Source of the DNA: an uncultured Prevotella sp.
GTDB lineage: Bacteria; Bacteroidota; Bacteroidia; Bacteroidales; Bacteroidaceae
NCBI GenBank assembly: GCA_934203355.1
Contig: CAKPZC010000050.1
Coordinates: 1-16,380 of the forward strand
DNA length: 16,380 bases
Reading direction: 5' to 3'
The notes beneath the pieces are model-generated. The model saw only the letters and a program-made list of their open reading frames with translations. It did not search any database and was not told where the DNA came from. Shown here piece by piece: positions 1 to 5,671 of the stretch. Position 1 is the stretch's first letter, and each line of letters opens with the position of its first letter. Both the position numbers and the translations under genes were made by a program.

Positions 1-79
1 CACCACGCAAAACCAAGGGCTTACGTTCGTCCTTACGTGCCCAGTCGCGAAGATAATTGAGTGCTATTCGTTTGAACAT
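1..79 (-). CDS. AAA_14/DUF4143-type ATPase, N-terminal part only (cut by window edge)
   Basis: Reading leftwards from the ATG at 77-79, 26 codons are open to the window edge. They begin MFKRIALNYLRDW and end with KPLVLRG, which is where the Walker A GARQVGKT of this family would follow. The same layout (KPLVLAGARQVGKT) is seen in the complete ATPase at 3822-5111. The start is supported by a TATCTTTG -7 box at 104-111, 24 bp upstream, and by the repeat array at 123-235. Members of this family pair a P-loop ATPase with a C-terminal DUF4143 nuclease-like domain; their cellular role is unknown. The Walker motifs themselves lie outside the window, so the assignment rests on the short N-terminal match and on context. 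Confidence 0.65.
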   Translation of the reverse strand, partial: MFKRIALNYLRDWARKDERKPLVLRG

Positions 80-103
80 ATCTAAATGGTTATAAGTCAA
101 TGA

Positions 104-111
104 CAAAGATA
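104..111 (-). promoter_or_regulatory. -7 promoter box of the left-edge ATPase gene
   Basis: The minus strand reads TATCTTTG, matching the Bacteroidetes TAnnTTTG consensus, 24 bp before the ATG at 79. The nearest unit of the 33-bp-period array (123-136) lies 11 bp upstream, in the region between the -33 and -7 elements. Confidence 0.6.
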
Positions 112-122
112 CACAATATTTT

Positions 123-235
123 CAAATCCAAACCAAAAATCAATGAAAATCCGAGCAAATCCAAACCAACTTTCGCTGATTTTCGTGTCAAATCCAAACC
201 AACCAGCAGAAAAACCAGTATCAAATCCAAAGCAA
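123..235 (-). repeat. 33-bp-period repeat array A (4 units)
   Basis: A 14-bp core, CAAATCCAAACCAA on the plus strand, occurs at 123-136, 156-169, 189-202 and, with one change (G for C), at 222-235. Start-to-start spacing is exactly 33 bp each time. The 19-bp stretches between cores are not conserved. The array ends 44 bp before the start codon of the left-edge ATPase, directly upstream of its -7 box. The plus-strand KSKP-repeat reading frame across it is an artefact of the repeats. Confidence 0.85.
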
Positions 236-264
236 GGGGCAAAGAGAAGGACTTTCAGTACACA

Positions 265-537
265 TCAAACCACCCACTCCATCCAATTGTCTGGAGTAAT
301 GACAGCTGTCTGCTTAACGTCATACGCATTAAGGAATGATGATGGAAACTGAGTATTGGTGAGCATATCCTTTACTTCTGGCTCGTCACAATTCAGCTGT
401 AAAGTCTTGCAATTCTGCTTTTCAAGAATCATTCTAAAAAGCGTACTTTTGCCCACCTGCCGCGCTCCTATAACGATGATTGCCTTGCCTGCAAACATAC
501 GCGACTCTATCTTTTGCTGTAACTGTCGTTCTATCAT
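265..537 (-). pseudogene. Truncated AAA_14-type ATPase
   Basis: Ninety codons start at the ATG at 537 (MIERQLQQKIES). They include an intact Walker A, GARQVGKST, followed by LQLNCDEPEVKDMLTNT, typical of AAA_14 ATPases. After about residue 65 the sequence no longer looks like the family and stops at 265. No Walker B and no DUF4143 domain are present, where family members are about 380-430 residues long. A longer frame opens at 564 (MPRQ), but that start would lie upstream of the -7 box at 562-569, so 537 is preferred; it sits 24 bp after the box, the same distance as in the left-edge ATPase. This is most likely a decayed gene. Whether the short product is made is unknown. Confidence 0.7.
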
Positions 538-561
538 AGATGTATGGATTGTTTGTCGAGG

Positions 562-569
562 CAAAGATA
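562..569 (-). promoter_or_regulatory. -7 promoter box of the truncated ATPase
   Basis: The minus strand reads TATCTTTG, 24 bp before the ATG at 537 and 14 bp after the closest array B unit (584-594). It has the same arrangement as the boxes at 104-111 and 5141-5148. Confidence 0.6.
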
Positions 570-583
570 AGAAAAAAATAGTC

Positions 584-649
584 TAATCCCAAAATTCATA
601 CTAACTTTTGGGATTATAATCCCAAAAATCATATGCAATTTTGGGATTA
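584..649 (-). repeat. 33-bp-period repeat array B (2 direct + 2 inverted units)
   Basis: An 11-bp core, TAATCCCAAAA, occurs at 584-594 and 617-627 (33 bp apart). Its reverse complement occurs at 606-616 and 639-649 (33 bp apart). Starts fall at offsets 0, 22, 33 and 55, all multiples of 11, so all units face the same side of the helix. Units 606-616 and 617-627 abut to form a perfect 22-bp palindrome. The array lies immediately upstream of the promoter of the truncated ATPase. Confidence 0.85.
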
Positions 650-729
650 GGGGGTTCTACTTTGTCAATTATTATAGTTTTTGAAAGCAGAAAAAACTAT
701 AGGTAGTTACAAAATATGAATATAAATAA

Positions 730-760
730 TTGCTGTTTCGAAAGAAAAGCACTAACTTTG
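730..760 (+). promoter_or_regulatory. Bacteroidetes-type promoter for the 1165-2278 genes
   Basis: TAACTTTG at 753-760 matches TAnnTTTG, and a TTG at 730-732 lies 20 bp upstream in the -33 position. Transcription would start near 767 and give a leader of about 400 nt before the first gene. Confidence 0.5.
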
Positions 761-766
761 CACATG

Positions 767-1140
767 TTGATTCGCCATACGTGCCAATAAGGCGCGAAGG
801 TAGAGGAAAACATATATACATAAAGGCGTTACTGACGCTTTGGTTTTGACGATTCGTGAACTTCGCAACTTCCCAAATGTCTGTCAAGAACAAAGCAACG
901 GGAACGCCCCAAGGGGTGTATTGTATCTATGCACTTATGTCATCACATGCTTCTTGCTTGTGATGCAATTGTCGTACTATATACTTACATCTACGTGGGG
1001 CTTTCAGCGTTGCTCGTTTCGACAGACAGGGCAATGCGAAGGCCTACGAATCGTGGAACGAGTGACAGTCTGGCTCCACGCCTTTTTGTATACGTACCAC
1101 AACACATTAACTAAACCTGTGCTGACAATGGAGCCTGTCT
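767..1140 (+). ncRNA. Long structured 5' leader or small RNA (putative)
   Basis: This stretch between promoter and gene contains several hairpins: 823-829 with 835-841 (7 pairs, 5-nt loop); 904-910 with 913-919 (a C-rich/G-rich stem); 942-950 with 956-964 (one mismatch); and a long-range 8-bp stem 994-1001 with 1073-1080 followed by five T residues at about 1083-1087. Inside the last domain, 1007-1013 can pair with 1031-1037, or 1013-1018 with 1057-1062. These are alternative folds that share base 1013. The T run could terminate an RNA of about 320 nt or act as an attenuator before the downstream gene. No protein-like reading frame was accepted here. The RNA family is not identified. Confidence 0.35.
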
Positions 1141-1164
1141 GCACAACAAAAACAAATAAACAAA

Positions 1165-1875
1165 ATGAAAACTCTAAGGCTCTTTATGTTAACGGCAGCC
1201 ATCATGTGCTCACTCGTTGCTAATGCCCAGGATGTTATCGTCAAGAACGATGGCTCAACCATTACTTCTAAAGTGATGGAAATTACTGGCACAGAAATCA
1301 AGTACAAGAAGTATTCCAATCTAAAAGGTCCTACCTATACTATCAATAAGACGGATGTGAATTACATCAACTATGAGAATGGAGAAAGGGAGAACTTTGG
1401 CAAAACGTCTAATGTTACACCAAACAGAGAAGAGACATATAATACCCAAAACAATTTTGCATTGCAGCAAACGAATAACAGTCAGATGTCAGACGCTGAA
1501 TTGCTTAAGAGTATAGGCAACGATTCTCTTAATAAAAAAGCTAAACGATATAAAAAGATAGGATGGATTGGCGGAGCTACATTTGTAGCAGCAGGAGTTG
1601 TACTTAATTTATTATCAGAATATCCCTTTTGTGTAGACGATTGTACAATCGGTTATGCATCAATTGGCGCAGGTGCAGTTTGGACAACATCATTCCTAAT
1701 GGCATCAAATAATTTAAAGAAAAAGGCTTTATATTCTGCCAACACCTCAACCCCACTCATGCAGTTTAATCTCAGTCAATCAAAGAAGTCTGCCATCTAT
1801 GCCAACTTTAACATGCTCAACGACAACATGACAAATAGAAAGGCATTGGGGGTCGGTATGAACTTCAACTTCTAA
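1165..1875 (+). CDS. Secreted/inner-membrane protein of unknown function (Bacteroidales)
   Basis: This 236-residue protein has a signal peptide ending near residue 21 (SLVANA, then QDV). The mature N-terminus (residues 22-78: DVIVKNDGSTITSKV, KYKKYSNLKGPTYTI, VNYINYENG) is a beta-rich module common in Bacteroidales envelope proteins. A polar linker (80-130) follows, then two hydrophobic segments at about 132-150 and 163-180 separated by a short loop with Cys156 and Cys160. The C-terminus is polar and ends in alternating beta-like residues (GVGMNFNF). The function is not known. The start is the ATG after an A-rich stretch with no Shine-Dalgarno sequence, as usual in this phylum. It is followed 25 bp later by a lipoprotein gene and is probably co-transcribed with it. 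Confidence 0.75.
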   Translation: MKTLRLFMLTAAIMCSLVANAQDVIVKNDGSTITSKVMEITGTEIKYKKYSNLKGPTYTINKTDVNYINYENGERENFGKTSNVTPNREETYNTQNNFALQQTNNSQMSDAELLKSIGNDSLNKKAKRYKKIGWIGGATFVAAGVVLNLLSEYPFCVDDCTIGYASIGAGAVWTTSFLMASNNLKKKALYSANTSTPLMQFNLSQSKKSAIYANFNMLNDNMTNRKALGVGMNFNF

Positions 1876-1900
1876 ACCAACAATATTGATATTCTACGAT

Positions 1901-2278
1901 ATGAAACACAAACTTTTTTCTTTCGTCATAGCCGCAGCCGCAATAATGACGATTACTTCATGCCGCACCATCGCTGGCTCTACAACTCGCAACGCATCGA
2001 ACACAGTACGCGCAAAGAACATAAGCTACAATGAGCTTACAATGGATCTTGCTCCAGATGCTATCACATATACAATAGATATCTCTACTCCTGACGGCAA
2101 GGCGAAACTCCATAAACTTAGTCTGCGACAGGCTGAAGACCTCGCTCTTACCGAAGCACTTATGAAGAACAACTGTGCAGCACTCTTCAACCCTCAATTC
2201 ACTCATCTGAAGAAAGGCAAAAAGGTATTACGCGTTACTGTTTACGGTTTTCCTGCTCGTTACAAACATAAAAATTAA
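1901..2278 (+). CDS. Small lipoprotein of unknown function
   Basis: This is a 125-residue protein. The ATG at 1901 (MKHKLFSF) is preferred to an upstream in-frame TTG at 1886, because the signal sequence begins there. Hydrophobic residues 7-19 lead to Cys21 (TITSC), a plausible lipobox. The mature part ends with LRVTVYGFPARYKHKN. This C-terminal pattern, a beta strand followed by G-[YF]-PA-[RK]-Y-K, is shared by many Bacteroidales lipoproteins that lack an assigned function. It follows the 1165-1875 gene by 25 bp on the same strand, suggesting an envelope-related pair. Confidence 0.7.
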   Translation: MKHKLFSFVIAAAAIMTITSCRTIAGSTTRNASNTVRAKNISYNELTMDLAPDAITYTIDISTPDGKAKLHKLSLRQAEDLALTEALMKNNCAALFNPQFTHLKKGKKVLRVTVYGFPARYKHKN

Positions 2279-2285
2279 CAAACAG

Positions 2286-2308
2286 TTATTTTATTGACAA
2301 TAAAATAA
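2286..2308. terminator. AT-rich palindrome after the lipoprotein gene
   Basis: TTATTTTATTG at 2286-2296 and its exact complement at 2298-2308 flank a single base. As RNA this would be a 10-bp hairpin with a 3-nt loop, 8 bp after the stop codon. It has no GC core, so a terminator role is only possible. Confidence 0.3.
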
Positions 2309-2311
2309 TGC

Positions 2312-2637
2312 TAAGTATGTGGTCATATTTATCTTTATATATAAGTGGCAATCTGTGAGGGTATGTCAAAACCCAAACAATGCGGGCTGAAAGCCCAATA
2401 TCTCCATAGCCCAGGGCAACGCCCTGGGTATGAGGCATTTATTGGCAACGCGCCCTGTAAGGGCAGCTTTAAAATTCCATTCGTTTTTTACAGTTGCCCT
2501 TACAGGGCGTATGGGTTGTGTTTATCCGTTACCCAGGGCGTTGCCCTGGGCTGTGGAGATATTGGGCTTTCAGCCCGCTTTTGTTTGAGTTTTGACACAC
2601 AATCATATATGTAAAGATAATTCTGAACTGTTACTTA
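2312..2637. mobile_element. MITE-like palindromic element, copy 1 (326 bp)
   Basis: The ends are TAAGTA at 2312 and TACTTA ending at 2637. Imperfect terminal inverted repeats of about 31 bp share the block TTATCTTTA. Inside are 49-bp arms, 2382-2430 and 2530-2578, complementary at 48 of 49 positions. Deeper still is an inner pair at 2448-2468 and 2492-2510. Each arm contains smaller local palindromes (GGGCTGAAAGCCC and the CCCAGGGC/GCCCTGGG stem). The element lies between convergent genes. No transposase is encoded, and the reading frames through it are by-products of the palindromes. Confidence 0.75.
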
Positions 2638-2714
2638 ACTATAAGAAGTATGACTCTGAATACATCCTATAGTTAGCATTTTTTTATTTAGCAATTCAAT
2701 GACACACCCTATAT

Positions 2715-2918
2715 TTATTTTCGTTCATCCATAAGCAAGCCTGCCAGATAATTGTCGCTACGGCAATGCATATCTGCAATGCCTTCGCTCATCATTTTAT
2801 AGAGATAGGAGTCGTAGAAAAATCCCAACGAATCTTCCAAAGAAGCTCCCGACAACTCTGCAAAAAGTTTTACTACGCGAGCATATTTCATCTGAAGAAT
2901 AGTCTTGTTTGCTTCCAT
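2715..2918 (-). CDS. DUF3791-like small protein (toxin-antitoxin-like operon, downstream gene)
   Basis: This is a 67-residue protein starting at the ATG at 2918 (MEANKTILQMKYARVV); the longer frame to 2927 would use TTG. It carries ELSGASLEDSLGFFYDSYLYKMMSEGIADMHC and ends SDNYLAGLLMDERK. From memory, small proteins of this type accompany DUF3990 (ADP-ribosyltransferase-like) toxin genes in Bacteroidetes and Firmicutes operons. Here it follows the decayed DUF3990 gene by 5 bp, which fits that operon order. An antitoxin or accessory role is inferred and is not visible in the sequence itself. Confidence 0.65.
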   Translation of the reverse strand: MEANKTILQMKYARVVKLFAELSGASLEDSLGFFYDSYLYKMMSEGIADMHCRSDNYLAGLLMDERK

Positions 2919-2923
2919 CTTTT

Positions 2924-3101
2924 TCAAAATTTAATATCTTCTACTTTAACAAATTGCAAATGTTGGTTTATAACTTCCTGATTTAGGATACATATCTGAT
3001 GATTAGGATGTATAAAAGCCCTTTCCGAAATCAAGAAAATCGCGTGAATGTAGGATATCCGGATTGTCGACAATACAATTGGAGGCGTGGAACAGTTTCA
3101 T
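2924..3101 (-). pseudogene. DUF3990 ADP-ribosyltransferase-like toxin with internal deletion
   Basis: The gene starts with an ATG at 3101 that overlaps the stop of the upstream gene (ATGA). Thirty-two codons read MKLFHASNCIVDNPDILHSR followed by DFLDFGKGFYTS and a stop at 3003. The [YF]H-x-S and DFGKGFY motifs are typical of the DUF3990 N-terminus. In another frame, from about 3010 down to 2924, the sequence reads PNHQICILNQEVINQHLQF and ends VEDIKF. This looks like the DUF3990 C-terminus and stops 5 bp before the next gene. The central 80-120 residues expected in this family are missing, and the two ends are out of frame. The toxin is therefore probably dead while its flanking genes survive. 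Confidence 0.7.
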
Positions 3102-3313
3102 GACAAGGCTCCTTTCTTTTTCAACAGTCCAATCAAGTCGTCCATGATATAATCCTTGCTGAATGTATGCAACACATCATAGCACGGCACTATATATCCA
3201 TCCAATATACCCGTCGAGCGCAACATCTTGTATACTTTGCTTGCACTCATCTTTAGTCGGTCGGCAAGGTTGCCAACACAATATGTTATAAAGTCCAACT
3301 GATAATCCTGCAT
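3098..3313 (-). CDS. DUF3791-family small protein (toxin-antitoxin-like operon, first gene)
   Basis: This 71-residue protein contains FITYCVGNLADRLKMSASKV followed by YKMLRSTGILDGYI, YDVLHTFSKDYIMDDLIGLL and a Lys-rich end. The YDVLHT motif and the preceding helix-turn are typical of DUF3791, whose members precede DUF3990 toxins. Its TGA overlaps the ATG of the broken DUF3990 gene, indicating translational coupling. A -7 box lies at 3332-3339, 18 bp upstream of the start. The protein is probably an antitoxin or partner of the lost toxin; the function is inferred from context only. Confidence 0.7.
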   Translation of the reverse strand: MQDYQLDFITYCVGNLADRLKMSASKVYKMLRSTGILDGYIVPCYDVLHTFSKDYIMDDLIGLLKKKGALS

Positions 3314-3331
3314 AAGCTATTCTGTTTTCTG

Positions 3332-3339
3332 CAAATTTA
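3332..3339 (-). promoter_or_regulatory. -7 promoter box of the DUF3791 operon
   Basis: The minus strand reads TAAATTTG, matching TAnnTTTG, 18 bp before the ATG at 3313. No clear -33 TTG was found at the usual spacing. A 6-bp inverted repeat (TACGAT at 3380-3385 and ATCGTA at 3392-3397) lies upstream and could be an operator. Confidence 0.4.
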
Positions 3340-3430
3340 GACAAAAAAGTCGAATTGAGCACATTTCTAATCAATTTTTTACGATGCAAATATCGTACAT
3401 GCAGTAAAAAAGTGTTACAAATAAAAAATC

Positions 3431-3478
3431 GATTCTAGAGATTTCGGAAGGGGTTTTTATAGGGTTTTGAGGTGACAA
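3431..3478 (+). pseudogene. Possible second DUF3990 fragment
   Basis: The plus-strand frame reads DSRDFGRGFYRVLR and then stops. RDFGRGFY is a characteristic N-terminal motif of DUF3990 proteins. There is no start codon and no family-like sequence either side, so it is at most a short relic. It lies divergently upstream of the DUF3791 operon. Confidence 0.35.
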
Positions 3479-3536
3479 TGACCTGCTGATTCTCCAAGTA
3501 AGGCTTTATTGCACTCCAGATGGAATGCTTTTGCTA

Positions 3537-3609
3537 TGCAACTGTAATCCTTTTGAAGGGTAAAGGGAATACAGTTGCAACGCTAAAGTTATCCTTTTGA
3601 AACAAAAGG
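3537..3609. repeat. Two adjacent hairpins with a shared 11-bp direct repeat
   Basis: TGCAACTGTA at 3537-3546 is complementary to 3570-3579. ATCCTTTTGAA occurs at 3547-3557 and again at 3591-3601. The second copy forms a 7-bp stem (CCTTTTG, AAA, CAAAAGG) ending near 3609. The role is unknown. No gene was found in the rest of 3340-3821. Confidence 0.4.
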
Positions 3610-3689
3610 GAGCGTTCTTTCATCGTGAAAAGTTATACAACAGTGCCGTAATCCATGTAACCTATTGTGTATGAGCAATATAACGAGAA

Positions 3690-3756
3690 CTGCTCAAAAC
3701 TATGAGTTGAACGCACAAGGAAATCTTTGACGCGTTCAACTCGCAGTTTTGAGCGG
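3690..3756. repeat. Long hairpin: 25-bp inverted repeat
   Basis: Arms 3690-3714 and 3732-3756 are complementary at 22 of 25 positions around a 17-nt loop. The hairpin lies 66 bp downstream of the minus-strand ATPase stop at 3822 and could end or stabilise its transcript. There is no T run on either side, so it is not a classical intrinsic terminator. Confidence 0.55.
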
Positions 3757-3821
3757 TTAGAAATGCAAATATTGTATCGGGGCAAAGCCCAGAGTTGTAG
3801 AGTTGAGGCAGTATGACGTTT

Positions 3822-5111
3822 CTAAAAATACACTGAAGCAGCATATAGCGGAATATTAGTCAACCAATCTTGTTCTCTATAGTCAGACATCGAAAAGCGC
3901 ACACCATGTAGCTGTGGGTGACTGGCAACAAACGTTGACAGAGACTTTGAGCGCAGGTTCTCTTCAGCCTTCGCCTCGATTGGCACAATGTCACATCCAT
4001 GTTGAATTAAAAAGTCAATCTCCAGCTTAGCATCATTGCTATAGTAGAAAACGGAGGTATCATTAGTAGCAACCAATTGACTCATAAGATAATTCTCAGT
4101 AAATGCACCTTTCGATTCTTCCATACCATTATCTGCAACCAATAGTTTTTCGGCAGGAATTTCGCTCATGGCTCCAAGCAAACCACAATCAAGCAGAAAA
4201 AGCTTGAAACTACTGATATCCACATAAAATTTTAATGGCATTTTAGGCTCTGTCACCCTCTCTGCTTTATAAACCAATCCAGCATCCATTAGCCATTGTA
4301 TAGCAGTTTCAAAATCTTTGGCTCTGCCTCCAGGCTTGGCTACACCATAAATAAACTTCTTATTCTCTTTTACCAACTGAGAAGGCATTGACTGCCAAAC
4401 CATATTGATTCGATTGGCCTCTGAAGTAGGAACGTGCTTAGATATATCCTTCTGATATGTATAGAGAATATTCTTCTGTACCTCTCTTACCTTCAAAGAA
4501 TCGTTAGTCGCTATAAAAGTTTTTACTGCTTCGGGCATACCACCAACAAAATAATATTCTCGGAGAAGCTTTATATATTCCGATCGAAGCAGTTTAATGG
4601 TATTCCAATCCTTACTTTTCAAAATTTCAACCATCTGTTCCCTACCCTTTGCCAACATAAATTCATCAAATGTCATTGGGTATATATTGAGTATGTCAAC
4701 TTTACCAACCGGGAAAGACTCTCCTTGATGCATGGTTATACCCAATAAAGAGCCTGCCACTGCAACATGATACTGTGGGGCTTTCTCACAGAAATACTTA
4801 AGAGCAGTCAGACCTCTTCTCAATTCTTGTATCTCATCAAGAATAATAAGGGTTTTGCCTGGTACGATGTTTTGGCGTGTAATGGCACCTATGGCAAGAA
4901 GAATACGCTGCATATCATAGTCTTGCAGGAATAGGTCTTTTGCCATATCATTGTCGTCACAATTTATGTAAGCTACATTCTCAAATTCTTGTTTGCCAAA
5001 CTCGGTTAACATAAACGTCTTGCCAACTTGACGAGCACCAGCCAAAACAAGAGGTTTACGATTCTCCTTGTTTTTCCATTGTTTTAATTGAGTAATGATA
5101 TTCCTATACAT
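3822..5111 (-). CDS. AAA_14/DUF4143 ATPase, full length
   Basis: This 429-residue protein has Walker A GARQVGKT at residues 25-32 and Walker B LIILDEIQ at 88-95, the AAA_14 domain. The C-terminal DUF4143-type region contains the pattern LEIDFLI...VPIEAKA (Asp366, Glu379, Lys381), which resembles a PD-(D/E)XK nuclease core. The length is normal for the family. Such proteins occur in many divergent copies in Bacteroidales genomes, and their biological role is not established. The start at 5111 fits the -7 box TATCTTTG at 5141-5148, 29 bp upstream, and the repeat array C directly beyond it. It is monocistronic; the next gene downstream is over 500 bp away. It appears intact, unlike the truncated relative at 265-537. 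Confidence 0.9.
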   Translation of the reverse strand: MYRNIITQLKQWKNKENRKPLVLAGARQVGKTFMLTEFGKQEFENVAYINCDDNDMAKDLFLQDYDMQRILLAIGAITRQNIVPGKTLIILDEIQELRRGLTALKYFCEKAPQYHVAVAGSLLGITMHQGESFPVGKVDILNIYPMTFDEFMLAKGREQMVEILKSKDWNTIKLLRSEYIKLLREYYFVGGMPEAVKTFIATNDSLKVREVQKNILYTYQKDISKHVPTSEANRINMVWQSMPSQLVKENKKFIYGVAKPGGRAKDFETAIQWLMDAGLVYKAERVTEPKMPLKFYVDISSFKLFLLDCGLLGAMSEIPAEKLLVADNGMEESKGAFTENYLMSQLVATNDTSVFYYSNDAKLEIDFLIQHGCDIVPIEAKAEENLRSKSLSTFVASHPQLHGVRFSMSDYREQDWLTNIPLYAASVYF

Positions 5112-5140
5112 AATCCATTGATATTAAGTGGTTTCCAATG

Positions 5141-5148
5141 CAAAGATA
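5141..5148 (-). promoter_or_regulatory. -7 promoter box of the full-length ATPase
   Basis: The minus strand reads TATCTTTG. A TTG lies 20 bp upstream at about the -33 position, and the closest array C unit (5152-5168) fills the space between the two boxes, which is an operator position. Confidence 0.65.
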
Positions 5149-5151
5149 CAC

Positions 5152-5233
5152 TTTTCCGACCGAACTTTCAAGGAAAACAACATTTTTCCGACCGAACTTT
5201 AAAGACAAAACTACATTTTTCCGACCGAACTTT
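5152..5233 (-). repeat. 33-bp-period repeat array C (3 units)
   Basis: A 17-bp core, TTTTCCGACCGAACTTT on the plus strand, occurs identically at 5152-5168, 5184-5200 and 5217-5233. Spacings are 32 and 33 bp, and the roughly 15-bp stretches between differ. It is placed 41 bp upstream of the ATPase start. The core is unrelated to those of arrays A and B, but the period and position are the same. Confidence 0.85.
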
Positions 5234-5251
5234 GTTTTTATGATACCATAT

Positions 5252-5631
5252 TAAGTATAGCTCATATTTATATACAAGCGGCAATCTGTAGGAGGGTATG
5301 GCATCCCTGCCATACCCACTCTGCCATGATTGTTCAGCCGGTTTAGCGGAGTGTGTATCAAAACTCATACAAAAGCGGGCTGAAAGCCCAATATCTCCAC
5401 AGCCCAGGGCAACGCCCTGGGTATATAGCATTCAAATAACAACGCGCCCTGCTAAGGGCAACTATATGTGGCACAATAGAGTTGCCCTTAGCAGGGCGTT
5501 AGATTCTATAAACCTTTTCACCCAGGGCGTTGCCCTGGGCTATGGAGATATTGGGCTTTCAGCCCGCTTTGTATGAGTTTTGACACGCCATCCTCCTACG
5601 ATATGTAAAGATAATTCTTAATAGTTACTTA
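5252..5631. mobile_element. MITE-like palindromic element, copy 2 (380 bp)
   Basis: It has the same ends (TAAGTA...TACTTA) and the same nested arms as copies 1 and 3. It carries a 57-bp insertion (5301-5357) that, with the preceding GGGTATG, forms a perfect 10-bp hairpin (5294-5303 with 5308-5317). Its inner stem has one extra base in each arm relative to the other copies (CCCTGCTAAGGG opposite CCCTTAGCAGGG). It lies between the ATPase upstream region and the 3' end of the cus operon. Confidence 0.75.
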
Positions 5632-5653
5632 GCGGAGGCTGGAGACCTCCGCT
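5631..5653 (-). terminator. GC-rich hairpin after cusC
   Basis: AGCGGAGG at 5631-5638 pairs with CCTCCGCT at 5646-5653 around a 7-nt loop, 18 bp downstream of the cusC stop. No T run follows, so it may be a transcript-end stabiliser or a repeat rather than a classical terminator. It abuts the right end of the MITE-like element. Confidence 0.45.
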
Positions 5654-5671
5654 ACTTATAGGTATAACCAA

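Larger units (their letters stand above)
3011..3461. repeat. 22-bp inverted repeat pair (3011-3032 and 3440-3461)
   Basis: The two 22-bp arms are complementary at 20 of 22 positions. The left arm encodes the DFGKGFY motif of the broken toxin on the minus strand. The right arm encodes DFGRGFY on the plus strand. The pair is therefore better read as two homologous coding remnants in opposite orientation than as mobile-element ends. Confidence 0.55.

Noticed and set aside
123..235. Array A as a CRISPR array
   Set aside because: Repeats are only 14 bp with 19-bp intervals, there are four units and no cas genes, and the array sits in a promoter region.
100..339. Plus-strand reading frame with KSKP repeats
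   Set aside because: It is created by the 33-bp-period repeats being in frame (33 is a multiple of 3). It has no protein-like composition elsewhere and overlaps the ATPase promoter.
840..1223. Possible protein of 127 residues in the leader region
   Set aside because: Composition is unlike the neighbouring genes and the frame runs into the start of the 1165 gene. RNA structure explains the region better.
2345..2614. Reading frame through MITE-like copy 1 (and similar frames in copies 2 and 3)
   Set aside because: The peptide is a translation of GC-rich palindromes that occur in both directions. There is no conserved start or family.
3662..3844. Minus-strand frame of 60 residues after the ATPase
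   Set aside because: It runs across a 25-bp hairpin and has no recognisable domain.
5168..5431. Minus-strand frame upstream of the ATPase with VRSEKC repeats
   Set aside because: It is made of array C plus the arm of MITE-like copy 2.
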